A DNA stretch of 64,000 nucleotides from Oscillospiraceae bacterium. Lineage in GTDB: Bacteria; Bacillota; Clostridia; Oscillospirales; Ruminococcaceae. Both the position numbers and the translations under genes were made by a program. The number at the start of each line of letters is the position of its first letter. Within the stretch, counting starts at the first letter, position 1. Below are positions 8,674-17,238 of the stretch, piece by piece. The stretch covers positions 62,001 to 126,000 of the forward strand of contig JAEEIA010000041.1 in assembly GCA_016281125.1 (NCBI GenBank). Reading direction: 5' to 3'. The notes under the pieces were generated by a model. The model made no database searches. It saw only the letters and a list, made by a program, of their open reading frames with translations, and was not told the DNA's origin.

Positions 8674-11061
8674 ATGTATCAGGTTACCAAGCGCGACGGA
8701 AAAGTGGTCGAATTTGAGATTTCCAAGATTGCAGAAGCGATCCGCAAGGCTTTTGAAGCCCAGAAAAAGCAGTATCATCCTTCCGTGATCGACTTTCTTG
8801 CACTGCGCGTGACTGCGGATTTTGAAGACAAAATCAAGGATGACATGATTGCTGTTGAGGATATTCAGGACAGTGTCGAGCATGTGCTCGGCGAAGCCGG
8901 TTACAGTGATGTCGCGAAGGCTTATATCCTTTATCGCAAGCAGCGTGAGAAGCTCCGCAATATGAAGTCCACGATCCTGGATTATAAGGATACCGTTGAC
9001 AGCTATGTCAAGGTCATGGACTGGCGTGTCAAGGAAAATTCGACCGTGACCTATTCCGTCGGCGGTCTGATTCTGAACAATTCCGGCGCGATTACCGCAA
9101 ATTACTGGCTCTCTGAGATCTATGATGAGGAGATCGCAAACGCACACCGCGCCGGTGATATGCACATCCACGATCTGTCCATGCTGACCGGCTACTGCGC
9201 GGGCTGGTCTTTGAAGCAGCTGATTCAGGAAGGCCTCGGCGGTGTCGAGGGCAAGATCACCTCGGCTCCGGCCAAGCACCTTGCAACGCTCTGCAACCAG
9301 ATGGTCAACTTCCTCGGCATCATGCAGAACGAATGGGCGGGCGCACAGGCGTTTTCTTCGTTTGATACCTATCTTGCACCGTTTGTCAAGGCGGACAATC
9401 TGCCCTATGATCAGGTCAAGAAGTGCATTGAGTCCTTCGTGTTCGGCGTGAATACGCCGTCCCGCTGGGGCACCCAGGCGCCGTTCTCCAATATCACGCT
9501 GGACTGGACGGTTCCGAATGACCTCGCAGAGCTGAACTGCATCGTCGGCGGCAAGGAAATGCCGTTCAAGTATAAGGACTGCAAAAAGGAAATGGACATG
9601 GTCAACAAGGCGTTCATTGAAACGATGATTGAGGGCGACGCACAGGGACGCGGCTTCCAGTATCCGATCCCGACCTATTCCATTACCAGAGATTTTGACT
9701 GGAGCGAAACCGAGAACAACCGTCTGCTGTTTGAGATGACCGCGAAATACGGTACGCCGTACTTCTCCAACTATATCAACAGCGACATGGAGCCGAGCGA
9801 CATCCGCAGCATGTGCTGCCGTCTGCGTCTGGATCTCCGTGAGCTCCGCAAGAAGAGCGGCGGCTTCTTCGGCAGCGGCGAGAGCACCGGCTCCGTCGGC
9901 GTTGTCACGCTGAACATGCCGCGCCTTGCATATGTGTCCGAGAACGAGGAGGACTTCTATCACCGCCTTGACAAGCTGATGGACATTGCAGCGCGCAGCC
10001 TGAAAATCAAGCGTACGATCATCACCAAGCTGCTCAATGAGGGACTTTATCCCTACACCAAGCGCTATCTCGGCACGCTGGAAAACCACTTCTCGACAAT
10101 CGGCCTGATCGGCATGAACGAGGCCGGTCTGAATGCAAAGTGGATCCGCAAGGACATGACGCACACCGAAACGCAGGAATTCACCAAGCAGGTGCTGGAT
10201 CATATGCGTGAGCGCCTGATGGGCTATCAGGAAGAATACGGCGATCTCTACAATCTGGAGGCGACTCCGGCGGAATCCACGACCTACCGCTTTGCAAAGC
10301 ATGACGTCGCACAGTATCCGGACATCATCACCGCAGCAGACAAGGGCAAGACCCCGTATTACACCAACAGCTCGCATCTGCCGGTCGGCTTCTCTGAGGA
10401 CATCTTCTCCGCACTCGATATTCAGGATGACCTCCAGACCCGCTACACCTCCGGTACCGTGTTCCATGCATTCCTCGGCGAAAAGCTGCCGGACTGGAAA
10501 GCCGCGGCGACGCTCGTGCGCAAGATTGCAGAGAACTACAAGCTGCCGTACTACACCATGTCCCCGACCTATTCCGTCTGCCGCAATCACGGCTATCTGG
10601 TCGGCGAGCAGTATATCTGTCCGGAGTGCGGCGCTGAAACAGAGGTTTACAGCCGCATCACCGGTTATTACCGTCCGGTCAAGAACTTCAACGACGGCAA
10701 GGCGCAGGAGTTCAAGGACCGCAAGGAGTATGTGGTCGAGAACAGCATTCTGAAACGGAAGGGCGCTGTCAATGTGCCGGAATCGGTTGCGGCAGTCAAG
10801 ACCGGCGAAACCGAGCAGGAGATTCTGCTGTTTGCGACACGTACCTGCCCGAACTGCAAAATGGCCGAGCGCTTCCTCGATCAGGCCGGTATTGCCTATA
10901 AGAAGGTAATTGCAGACGAGGAGCCTACAATGGTCGAGCAGTTCGATATTCACCAGGCGCCGACGCTTGTCGTTGTTTCCGGTGACAGCTATCAGAGCAT
11001 CGTCAATGTTTCCAATATCCGCAAGTTTGCGGATGAAACCGTCAAGCGGAGCGCAGAGTAA
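8674..11061 (+). CDS. nrdD: class III ribonucleotide reductase fused to a redoxin domain
   Basis: Oxygen-sensitive reduction of ribonucleoside triphosphates for DNA synthesis. The 795-aa product has an N-terminal ATP-cone (1-95), the ten-stranded barrel core, a zinc site (Cys636, Cys649, Cys652 with His639 nearby) and the glycyl-radical loop with Gly664 (RITGYYRPV). Beyond the usual end, residues 713-795 form a thioredoxin/glutaredoxin-like domain with Cys725-Pro-Asn-Cys728 and a later APTLVV cis-Pro motif. The fusion suggests a thiol-dependent reductant rather than formate. Start at the ATG at 8674 with GGGAGG upstream. Its stop codon overlaps the trxB start by one base. Confidence 0.95.
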   Translation: MYQVTKRDGKVVEFEISKIAEAIRKAFEAQKKQYHPSVIDFLALRVTADFEDKIKDDMIAVEDIQDSVEHVLGEAGYSDVAKAYILYRKQREKLRNMKSTILDYKDTVDSYVKVMDWRVKENSTVTYSVGGLILNNSGAITANYWLSEIYDEEIANAHRAGDMHIHDLSMLTGYCAGWSLKQLIQEGLGGVEGKITSAPAKHLATLCNQMVNFLGIMQNEWAGAQAFSSFDTYLAPFVKADNLPYDQVKKCIESFVFGVNTPSRWGTQAPFSNITLDWTVPNDLAELNCIVGGKEMPFKYKDCKKEMDMVNKAFIETMIEGDAQGRGFQYPIPTYSITRDFDWSETENNRLLFEMTAKYGTPYFSNYINSDMEPSDIRSMCCRLRLDLRELRKKSGGFFGSGESTGSVGVVTLNMPRLAYVSENEEDFYHRLDKLMDIAARSLKIKRTIITKLLNEGLYPYTKRYLGTLENHFSTIGLIGMNEAGLNAKWIRKDMTHTETQEFTKQVLDHMRERLMGYQEEYGDLYNLEATPAESTTYRFAKHDVAQYPDIITAADKGKTPYYTNSSHLPVGFSEDIFSALDIQDDLQTRYTSGTVFHAFLGEKLPDWKAAATLVRKIAENYKLPYYTMSPTYSVCRNHGYLVGEQYICPECGAETEVYSRITGYYRPVKNFNDGKAQEFKDRKEYVVENSILKRKGAVNVPESVAAVKTGETEQEILLFATRTCPNCKMAERFLDQAGIAYKKVIADEEPTMVEQFDIHQAPTLVVVSGDSYQSIVNVSNIRKFADETVKRSAE

Positions 11062-11975
11062 TGTGCAAGCTCTATGGCATCGCGGTTGTCGGATCGGGTC
11101 CTGCCGGTCTGACAGCCGCGCTCTATGCACGGCGTGCGGGAAAAACGGTCATTGTGATCGAAAAGGAGAACTTCGGCGGACAGATCACATTCTCCCCGAA
11201 GATCGAGAACTATCCGACGGCTATGGAAATCAGCGGCGCGGAATTTGCCGAAAAGCTGATGACGCAGGCGGAGGCGCACGGAACCGTGCTGGAGATGGAC
11301 AACATTACGCAGATTACAAAGAATGCGCAGGGCTTTGTGCTGACCGGCGAATACGGCAGCTATCAGGCGAAAAGCGTGATTCTGGCGACCGGTTCCAAAC
11401 ACCGGACGCTCGGTCTGCCGCATGAGGCGGAGCTGACCGGACACGGCGTCTGCTACTGCGCAGTCTGTGACGGCGCATTCTTCCGCGACCAGGATGTCGC
11501 GGTGATCGGCGGCGGCAATACGGCCTTGCAGGATGCAGTGTTCCTTTCGGAAATCTGCACTTCGGTGACGGTTGTGCAGAATTTGCCGGAGCTGACCGGT
11601 GATCCCGTGCTGCGGGAACGCGTTGAGAAGCTCGAAAATGTGACCGTGATCTGTGATGCTGTGGTAGATGCGCTGCTCGGGGAGGAGAAGCTGAGCGGCA
11701 TCCGCATTCTGCGCGGTGCAGAGAAAACGCCGGAGGTGCTCTCCGTGACCGGCATGTTTGTTGCCATCGGACAGCAGCCGGAAAACGGCGCATTCGCAGA
11801 ATTTGCTGCGCTGAATCCGTCGGGCTATATCATCGCTGACGAAAGCTGCACAACCGGAACGGACGGCATCTTTGTTGCCGGTGACTGCCGCACGAAGGCA
11901 ATCCGGCAGGTTGTGACTGCGACCGCAGACGGTGCATCCGCTGCGCTGGCCGCGTGCCGGTATCTGGATCGCTGA
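11061..11975 (+). CDS. trxB: thioredoxin reductase-like flavoprotein
   Basis: NAD(P)H-dependent disulfide reductase of 304 aa: FAD-binding GSGPAG near residue 12, redox-active CAVC before DGAFF, second dinucleotide loop GGGNTA and the closing GDCR FAD motif. Start ATG overlaps the nrdD stop by one base, so translation is probably coupled. Placed here it is the natural electron donor for the redoxin domain fused to NrdD (inference from context). Confidence 0.92.
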   Translation: MCKLYGIAVVGSGPAGLTAALYARRAGKTVIVIEKENFGGQITFSPKIENYPTAMEISGAEFAEKLMTQAEAHGTVLEMDNITQITKNAQGFVLTGEYGSYQAKSVILATGSKHRTLGLPHEAELTGHGVCYCAVCDGAFFRDQDVAVIGGGNTALQDAVFLSEICTSVTVVQNLPELTGDPVLRERVEKLENVTVICDAVVDALLGEEKLSGIRILRGAEKTPEVLSVTGMFVAIGQQPENGAFAEFAALNPSGYIIADESCTTGTDGIFVAGDCRTKAIRQVVTATADGASAALAACRYLDR

Positions 11976-12006
11976 ATTGATCGGGGATAGCCTTTTATCG
12001 AAAACC

Positions 12007-12040
12007 TCGGACGCTGACGGAATCATCAGCGTCCGATTTG
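12007..12040 (+). terminator. terminator of the nrd operon
   Basis: 11-bp stem (TCGGACGCTGA with TCAGCGTCCGA) followed by TTTG, 31 nt past the trxB stop. Confidence 0.75.
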
Positions 12041-12050
12041 TCAGATGTAC

Positions 12051-12079
12051 TTGACAAACTCCTGAGAATATGATATAAT
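12051..12079 (+). promoter_or_regulatory. promoter of the leu operon
   Basis: TTGACA (12051-12056), 17-nt spacer, TATAAT (12074-12079); the T-box leader follows directly. Confidence 0.9.
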
Positions 12080-12085
12080 TTAGCT

Positions 12086-12360
12086 ATAAATGCGATGAAG
12101 GGATAAAAAGCCTGCGGTTCGCTCACAGAGAGCTGCCGTTTTGCTGAAAGGCAGCAGTGTGCCGCAGGTCATAGCTCCTCCCTGAGCAGTCGGCTGAACG
12201 CAGCTTGCAATTAGGCCTGACCGGGTTCTCCCGTCACAGAGAAATGCGTTCGTGTGACGCAGATGAGTGGGCACAATTTGTGTCAAGAAGAGTGGTACCG
12301 CGGAGTATTTGACAGTTGCTTCGTCTCTTTCCGATGATTTTGGAGAGGGGCGATTTTTTA
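12086..12360 (+). ncRNA. T-box leader, probably tRNA-Leu responsive
   Basis: Contains the T-box core AGTGGTACCGCGG (12291-12303), which pairs with the tRNA acceptor end, an upstream Stem I region with an AGAGAG-type internal loop, and a downstream intrinsic terminator (stem 12322-12332 with 12342-12352, then a T-run to 12359). A CTC leucine codon at 12175-12177 sits just before the CCTGAG block at the place where specifiers usually lie; the assignment is by position, not by folding. Uncharged tRNA-Leu should favour the antiterminator and switch on leuACDB. Confidence 0.9.
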
Positions 12361-12402
12361 TTCCTGCCCTGATCCGGCTGACATTTTACGGAGGTGTTGA
12401 AC

Positions 12403-14070
12403 ATGAGAAATGCAGAAAAGTATACCAGACAGTTCTTTGCTGCGCCGGACGCTGCATCTGACTGGATGCAGAAAACCTATATCGACCGTGCGCCGCAGTG
12501 GTGCAGCGTTGATCTGCGCGACGGCAATCAGGCGCTTGTGATTCCGATGACGCCGGAGGATAAGCTCGAGTATTTCTCCGCATTGGTGAAGGCGGGCTTT
12601 CAGGAAATCGAGATCGGCTTCCCGGCGGCCTCCGAAACGGAATTTGCATTCTGCCGCAGACTGATTGAGGAGGATCTGATTCCGGAGAACGTCACGGTTC
12701 AGGTGCTGACGCAGTCCCGTGAGCACATCATCAGGAGAACCTTTGAGGCGCTGGAGGGATGTAAGCAGGCAATCGTTCACCTTTACAATTCGACCTCGGC
12801 TGTCCAGCGGGAGCAGGTATTCCGCATGTCGAAGGAAGAAATCATTGACATTGCCGTATCCGGCGCGAAACTCTGTAAGGAGTACCGTGACCGGGCAGCC
12901 GGGAAAATCCGGTTTGAATATTCTCCGGAGAGCTTTACCGGAACCGAGCCGGAATTTGCACTCGAAATCTGCAATGCCGTGCTCGACGTCTGGCAGCCGA
13001 CCGCGGACGATCCGGTGATTATCAATCTGCCGGTGACGGTGGAGCTGTCCATGCCGCATGTGTATGCGAATCAGGTTGCATATCTCAATGAAAATTTGAA
13101 ATACCGCGAGCATGTGATTCTGTCGCTGCATCCGCATAATGACCGCGGCTGTGCGGTTGCGGATACCGAAATGGGTCTGCTCGCCGGTGCGGAGCGCGTC
13201 GAGGGAACCCTGTTCGGCTGCGGCGAGCGCACCGGTAATGTGGATATCATCACGCTGGCACTGAATATGTATGCGCAGGGTGTGGATCCGCAGCTCGATT
13301 TCAGCGATATTCCGACACTTTCTGAGATGTATACGCGCCTGACGCACATGGAGATCAATGAACGCCAGCCGTATGCAGGCAAGCTGGTCTTTGCGGCGTT
13401 CAGCGGTTCGCATCAGGATGCCATCGCAAAGGGCATGCACTGGCGCAGCGAAACCGGCGATCCGCACTGGATGGTGCCGTATCTGCCGATTGATCCGAAC
13501 GATATCGGACGCACCTACGAAACAGACGTCATCCGGATCAACAGCCAGTCCGGCAAGGGCGGCATCGGGTATATTCTGGAAACCAGATTCGGATACGATC
13601 TGCCCAGAAGAATGCGCGAGCGCGTCGGCTATCTGGTCAAAGGCATCTCCGACCAAAGTCACAAGGAGCTCTCACCGGACGAGGTCTACCTGATTTTCAA
13701 GCAGCATTATATCGACATTACGGCGCCGCTCAATCTCACCGATGTACACTATGTCCAGCACAACGGCATTGAAGCGACCATTGATATTGAGTACAACGGT
13801 GCAACGGCGTCCGCAACGAACAGCGGCAACGGCCGTCTGGATGCCGTCAGCAATGCCGTCCGGTCGTATACCGGGCTGGATTATACGCTCAACACTTATT
13901 CCGAGCATGCACTGGAGGTCGGCTCCACCTCCAAGGCGGTTTCCTATGTGGAGGTCGTGAACGGCAGTCAGGAGAGCTTCTGGGGCGTCGGCATCGACAA
14001 CGATATTATGACATCGTCGGTCAAGGCATTTGTCAGCGCGATCAATAACATGCTGAACAAGCAGGGCTGA
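12403..14070 (+). CDS. leuA: 2-isopropylmalate synthase
   Basis: Condenses acetyl-CoA with 2-oxoisovalerate, the first committed step to leucine. The 555-aa protein has the DLRDGNQAL substrate block, the metal-binding HPHND motif (SLHPHNDRG) and a C-terminal LeuA dimer/allosteric domain from about residue 425. Length and sequence style fit the long LeuA type 2 subgroup. Start at the ATG at 12403, GGAGG 8 nt upstream. First gene after the T-box. Confidence 0.95.
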   Translation: MRNAEKYTRQFFAAPDAASDWMQKTYIDRAPQWCSVDLRDGNQALVIPMTPEDKLEYFSALVKAGFQEIEIGFPAASETEFAFCRRLIEEDLIPENVTVQVLTQSREHIIRRTFEALEGCKQAIVHLYNSTSAVQREQVFRMSKEEIIDIAVSGAKLCKEYRDRAAGKIRFEYSPESFTGTEPEFALEICNAVLDVWQPTADDPVIINLPVTVELSMPHVYANQVAYLNENLKYREHVILSLHPHNDRGCAVADTEMGLLAGAERVEGTLFGCGERTGNVDIITLALNMYAQGVDPQLDFSDIPTLSEMYTRLTHMEINERQPYAGKLVFAAFSGSHQDAIAKGMHWRSETGDPHWMVPYLPIDPNDIGRTYETDVIRINSQSGKGGIGYILETRFGYDLPRRMRERVGYLVKGISDQSHKELSPDEVYLIFKQHYIDITAPLNLTDVHYVQHNGIEATIDIEYNGATASATNSGNGRLDAVSNAVRSYTGLDYTLNTYSEHALEVGSTSKAVSYVEVVNGSQESFWGVGIDNDIMTSSVKAFVSAINNMLNKQG

Positions 14071-14107
14071 GGATGCGCAGCGCTGCGCCCGGAAGAAAGG
14101 ATACTGT

Positions 14108-15373
14108 ATGAGCATGACAATGACGCAGAAGATTCTTGCGGCACATGCAGGGCTCACGGCCGTGCGTGCGGGGGACCTGATTCTTGCAGAGCTCGATCTG
14201 GTGCTCGGCAATGATATTACGGCGCCGGTCGCAATCAGGGCATTTGAGCAGCTCGGAAAGACAGATGTGTTCGACCGCGGGAAAATCGCAATGGTCATGG
14301 ATCATTTTGTGCCGAACAAGGACATCAAGGCGGCGGAGCAGTGCCGGATGTGCCGCGATTTTTGCAGCGAACATGCCGTCACGCATTTCTACGACGTCGG
14401 AAAAATGGGCATTGAACATGCGCTGCTGCCTGAGCAGGGTCTGGTCACGGCCGGTTCCGCCGTGATCGGTGCGGATTCGCATACCTGCACCTACGGCGCA
14501 CTCGGCGCGTTTTCGACAGGCGTCGGCTCCACGGACATGGCCTGCGCGATGGCGACGGGCAAGGCATGGTTCAAGGTGCCTGCCGCGATGCGCGTCGAGC
14601 TGAAAGGCAGACTGCGGAAGTATGTGACCGGCAAGGACGTTATCCTGCACCTGATCGGAAAAATCGGCGTGGACGGCGCATTGTACCGTTCTGTTGAGTT
14701 CACCGGCGAGGGCGTGCAGACGCTCTCCGTGAGCGACCGGCTCTGCATCTCCAATATGGTGATTGAGGCGGGCGCGAAAAACGGCATCTTCCCGGTTGAT
14801 GCGGTCACGCTGGAGTATCTGCGGGCGCATCATGCGGCAGAGCCGGTTGTGTATGAAGCGGATGATGACGCAGAGTACGAAGAAACGGTGACGGTTGATC
14901 TGTCGCAGATGGAACCGACCGTTGCATTTCCGCATCTGCCGGAAAACACCCGTACCTTTGAAAGCATCGGGGAGATTCCGGTGCAGCAGGTCGTGATCGG
15001 CTCCTGTACAAACGGCAGACTGGAGGATTTGCAGCTTGCTGCGGAGATCATGCGCGGAAAAACCTGTGCGCCGGGTGTGCGCGTGATCGTCATTCCGGCG
15101 ACGCAGCAGATTTATCTGGAGGCAATGGAGCAGGGGCTCCTGAAAATCTTTGTCGAAAGCGGCGCGGTGGTTTCCACACCGACCTGCGGGCCCTGTCTTG
15201 GCGGCTACATGGGCATTCTTGCGAAAGGGGAGCGCGCCGTAGCGACAACCAACCGCAATTTTGTCGGCAGAATGGGGCATCCGGAATCAGAGGTCTATCT
15301 GGCAAGTCCGGCCGTTGCAGCAGCCAGTGCGCTGACCGGCAGGATTACAAGTCCGTGGGAGGTGACTGCGTGA
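14108..15373 (+). CDS. leuC: 3-isopropylmalate dehydratase, large subunit
   Basis: Aconitase-family isomerase subunit, 421 aa, that with LeuD converts 2- to 3-isopropylmalate. The [4Fe-4S] ligands are visible in GSCTNGR and in the [10 protein letters not shown] block; [10 protein letters not shown] and [13 protein letters not shown] are the usual active-site stretches. The size fits the short archaeal/clostridial LeuC form. AGAAAGGA precedes the ATG. Its stop overlaps the leuD start. Confidence 0.95.
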   Translation: MSMTMTQKILAAHAGLTAVRAGDLILAELDLVLGNDITAPVAIRAFEQLGKTDVFDRGKIAMVMDHFVPNKDIKAAEQCRMCRDFCSEHAVTHFYDVGKMGIEHALLPEQGLVTAGSAVIGADSHTCTYGALGAFSTGVGSTDMACAMATGKAWFKVPAAMRVELKGRLRKYVTGKDVILHLIGKIGVDGALYRSVEFTGEGVQTLSVSDRLCISNMVIEAGAKNGIFPVDAVTLEYLRAHHAAEPVVYEADDDAEYEETVTVDLSQMEPTVAFPHLPENTRTFESIGEIPVQQVVIGSCTNGRLEDLQLAAEIMRGKTCAPGVRVIVIPATQQIYLEAMEQGLLKIFVESGAVVSTPTCGPCLGGYMGILAKGERAVATTNRNFVGRMGHPESEVYLASPAVAAASALTGRITSPWEVTA

Positions 15374-15864
15374 TGAAAATGCAGGGGAAAGTCCTGAAAT
15401 ACGGCGACCATGTGGACACGGACGTCATTATTCCGGCGCGTTATCTGAATACCAGTGACCGGCAGGAGCTTGCCGCGCACTGTATGGAGGATCTGGACAG
15501 CAGCTTTGTGCGCCGCGTTCATGCCGGGGATATTCTGGTTGCGGGGCAGAACTTCGGGTGCGGATCGTCAAGGGAGCATGCGCCGATTGCGATTCAGGCG
15601 AGCGGTATCTCCCTTGTGATTGCGAAGAGCTTTGCGCGGATCTTTTACCGCAATGCAATCAACATCGGGCTTGCCATCGTCGAATGTCCGGAGGCTGCGG
15701 AGGGAATCCGGGACGGTGACACCGTCGAAGCGGATCTCGACAGCGGAATCATCCGGAATCTGACGACCGGCGCGGAATACCGCACGGCACCGTTTCCGCC
15801 GTTTATTCAGGCAATCATTGCGCACGGCGGTCTGATGCAGTCGGTTGCGGACGGCGTGATCTGA
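15373..15864 (+). CDS. leuD: 3-isopropylmalate dehydratase, small subunit
   Basis: 163-aa swivel-domain partner of LeuC with the hallmark [10 protein letters not shown] loop and the [10 protein letters not shown] opening. Start at the ATG at 15373, which shares its A with the leuC stop (TGATG), giving translational coupling; GGAGG is about 10 nt upstream inside leuC. Confidence 0.95.
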   Translation: MKMQGKVLKYGDHVDTDVIIPARYLNTSDRQELAAHCMEDLDSSFVRRVHAGDILVAGQNFGCGSSREHAPIAIQASGISLVIAKSFARIFYRNAINIGLAIVECPEAAEGIRDGDTVEADLDSGIIRNLTTGAEYRTAPFPPFIQAIIAHGGLMQSVADGVI

Positions 15865-15895
15865 GCGCTGCGGAGATGAGAGCAGGAGGTGCCAT

Positions 15896-17002
15896 ATGGA
15901 ATATCGCATTGCATTGTTAAAGGGCGACGGCATCGGGCCGGAGATTACGGAGAGCGCCGTGCAGGTGCTGGAAACGGTCGGCGCACGGTTCGGGCATCGC
16001 TTTGTGTTTGAGCCGTATCTGATCGGCGGTGCGGCGATTGACGCTGTCGGGGAGCCTCTGCCGGACAAAACGGTGGAAGGCTGTCTGGCAAGCGACAGCG
16101 TGCTCCTCGGTGCAGTCGGCGGGCCGAAGTGGGATGCGCTCCCGGCGGATATGCGGCCGGAAAAAGCACTGCTCGGCATCCGTGCGGCGCTCGGACTGTA
16201 TATGAATCTGCGCCCGGCGAAGCTGTTTCCTGCGTTAAAGGGCGCGTCGCCGCTGCGTGAGGATCTGACGGCGCAGGGGTTTGATATTCTGATTGTCCGC
16301 GAGCTGACCGGCGGCATATACTTCGGTGAACACGGCACCCGTACCGGCCGGTACGGCGAAGAAGCATTCGACACCGAATGTTACAGCGTATACGAGATCG
16401 AGCGCATCGGAAAAGCGGCATTTGAAGCTGCAAGAAAGCGCAGCGGGCGGCTGGTCAGCGTCGATAAGGCGAATGTGCTGGAAAGCTCCCGGCTCTGGCG
16501 GCGCACCATGCACCGGCTGGCGGAATCCTATCCGGATGTTGCGTACAGCGATCTGTACGTGGACAATGCCGCGATGCAGCTTGTGCGCGATCCGCAGCAG
16601 TTTGATGTGATTGTGACGTCCAATCTGTTCGGGGACATTCTCTCGGATGAGGCCTCGCAGCTGACCGGCTCCATCGGGATGCTGGCATCTGCGTCGCTCG
16701 GAGAAACCAAGCGCGGGCTGTTTGAGCCGATTCACGGCTCTGCGCCGGATATCGCGGGAAAGGATCTTGCAAATCCGGCGGCGATGATTCTCTCCGGCGC
16801 CATGATGCTGCGGTATGCATTCGGGCTTGCGGATGAAGCCGACGCTGTGGAAAACGCCGTGGACGCCGTGCTTGCGCGCGGATGCCATACCGCGGATATT
16901 GTCGGGGATTCCGGCGTCAGACCGCTCAGCGGTTCTGCAATGACCGCAGAATTGCTGCGTGAGCTTGGCGGGCAGCGCGCGGGCAGTGCCCGCCGGTATT
17001 GA
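15896..17002 (+). CDS. leuB: 3-isopropylmalate dehydrogenase
   Basis: NAD-dependent oxidative decarboxylation of 3-isopropylmalate. The 368-aa protein has GDGIGPE at the N-terminus, the NLRPAKLFP region, the metal-binding [12 protein letters not shown] block and [22 protein letters not shown] precedes the ATG. The last six codons and stop lie inside a sequence repeated at 35812-35936, so the extreme C-terminus (GSARRY) may be supplied by the left end of cassette A. Confidence 0.95.
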   Translation: MEYRIALLKGDGIGPEITESAVQVLETVGARFGHRFVFEPYLIGGAAIDAVGEPLPDKTVEGCLASDSVLLGAVGGPKWDALPADMRPEKALLGIRAALGLYMNLRPAKLFPALKGASPLREDLTAQGFDILIVRELTGGIYFGEHGTRTGRYGEEAFDTECYSVYEIERIGKAAFEAARKRSGRLVSVDKANVLESSRLWRRTMHRLAESYPDVAYSDLYVDNAAMQLVRDPQQFDVIVTSNLFGDILSDEASQLTGSIGMLASASLGETKRGLFEPIHGSAPDIAGKDLANPAAMILSGAMMLRYAFGLADEADAVENAVDAVLARGCHTADIVGDSGVRPLSGSAMTAELLRELGGQRAGSARRY

Positions 17003-17113
17003 TCTAAAGTTCTCCGGCTGGTCAACTGCGAAATAAAAGATACCGCTCTCAGTCGGCTCGAACAGAATCATATAAAAACAGGCAGTCCGTTTTCCGGGCT
17101 GCCTGTTTTCGTT
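16981..17113. repeat. left flank of cassette A (homologous to 35812-35936)
   Basis: About 130 bp aligning end to end with 35812-35936 at roughly 80 percent identity by eye, including the opening GGCAGTGCCCGCC-like motif, ATTGATC, TCTCCGG, TCAACTGCG and the terminator. It overlaps the end of leuB. Confidence 0.8.
17077..17110. terminator. bidirectional terminator between leuB and cassette A
   Basis: Stem AACAGGCAG with CTGCCTGTT, T-rich on both strands; serves leuB on the plus strand and the small peptide gene on the minus strand. A near copy follows the second peptide gene at about 35900-35931. Confidence 0.8.
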
Positions 17114-17224
17114 TCAGATTTCCTCGCCGATGGCGGGAAGTGTCGGATCCTTCACGGAGCTTGCGGTGATGACGTCCTCCGCTTCAAATGCGAAGATTTC
17201 GATTTCCGGTGTAGTGTATTTCAT
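17114..17224 (-). CDS. 36-residue peptide behind surface protein A
   Basis: Unrecognised small peptide, 36 aa, acidic, no signal peptide, no cysteine. The core reads EIEIFAFEAEDVITASS and the tail VKDPTLPAIGEEI. The reading frame is supported by a strong AAAGGAGG 8 nt before the ATG, by placement 14 nt after the surface-protein stop and before a terminator, and above all by a near-identical 37-aa peptide in the same position of cassette B (35937-36050). The N-terminal PEIEIF pattern resembles short leader-like peptides seen in gut Firmicutes (from memory, not checked). Function unknown; candidates are a signalling peptide, a RiPP-type precursor or a leader. No modifying enzyme is adjacent. 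Confidence 0.75.
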   Translation of the reverse strand: MKYTTPEIEIFAFEAEDVITASSVKDPTLPAIGEEI

Positions 17225-17238
17225 GGTATTTTCCTCCT

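Noticed and set aside
8647-11130. 827-codon open frame on the minus strand opposite nrdD
   Set aside because: Mirror of nrdD codon bias; the product looks like no protein family and there is no ribosome site, while the plus-strand frame is a clear NrdD.
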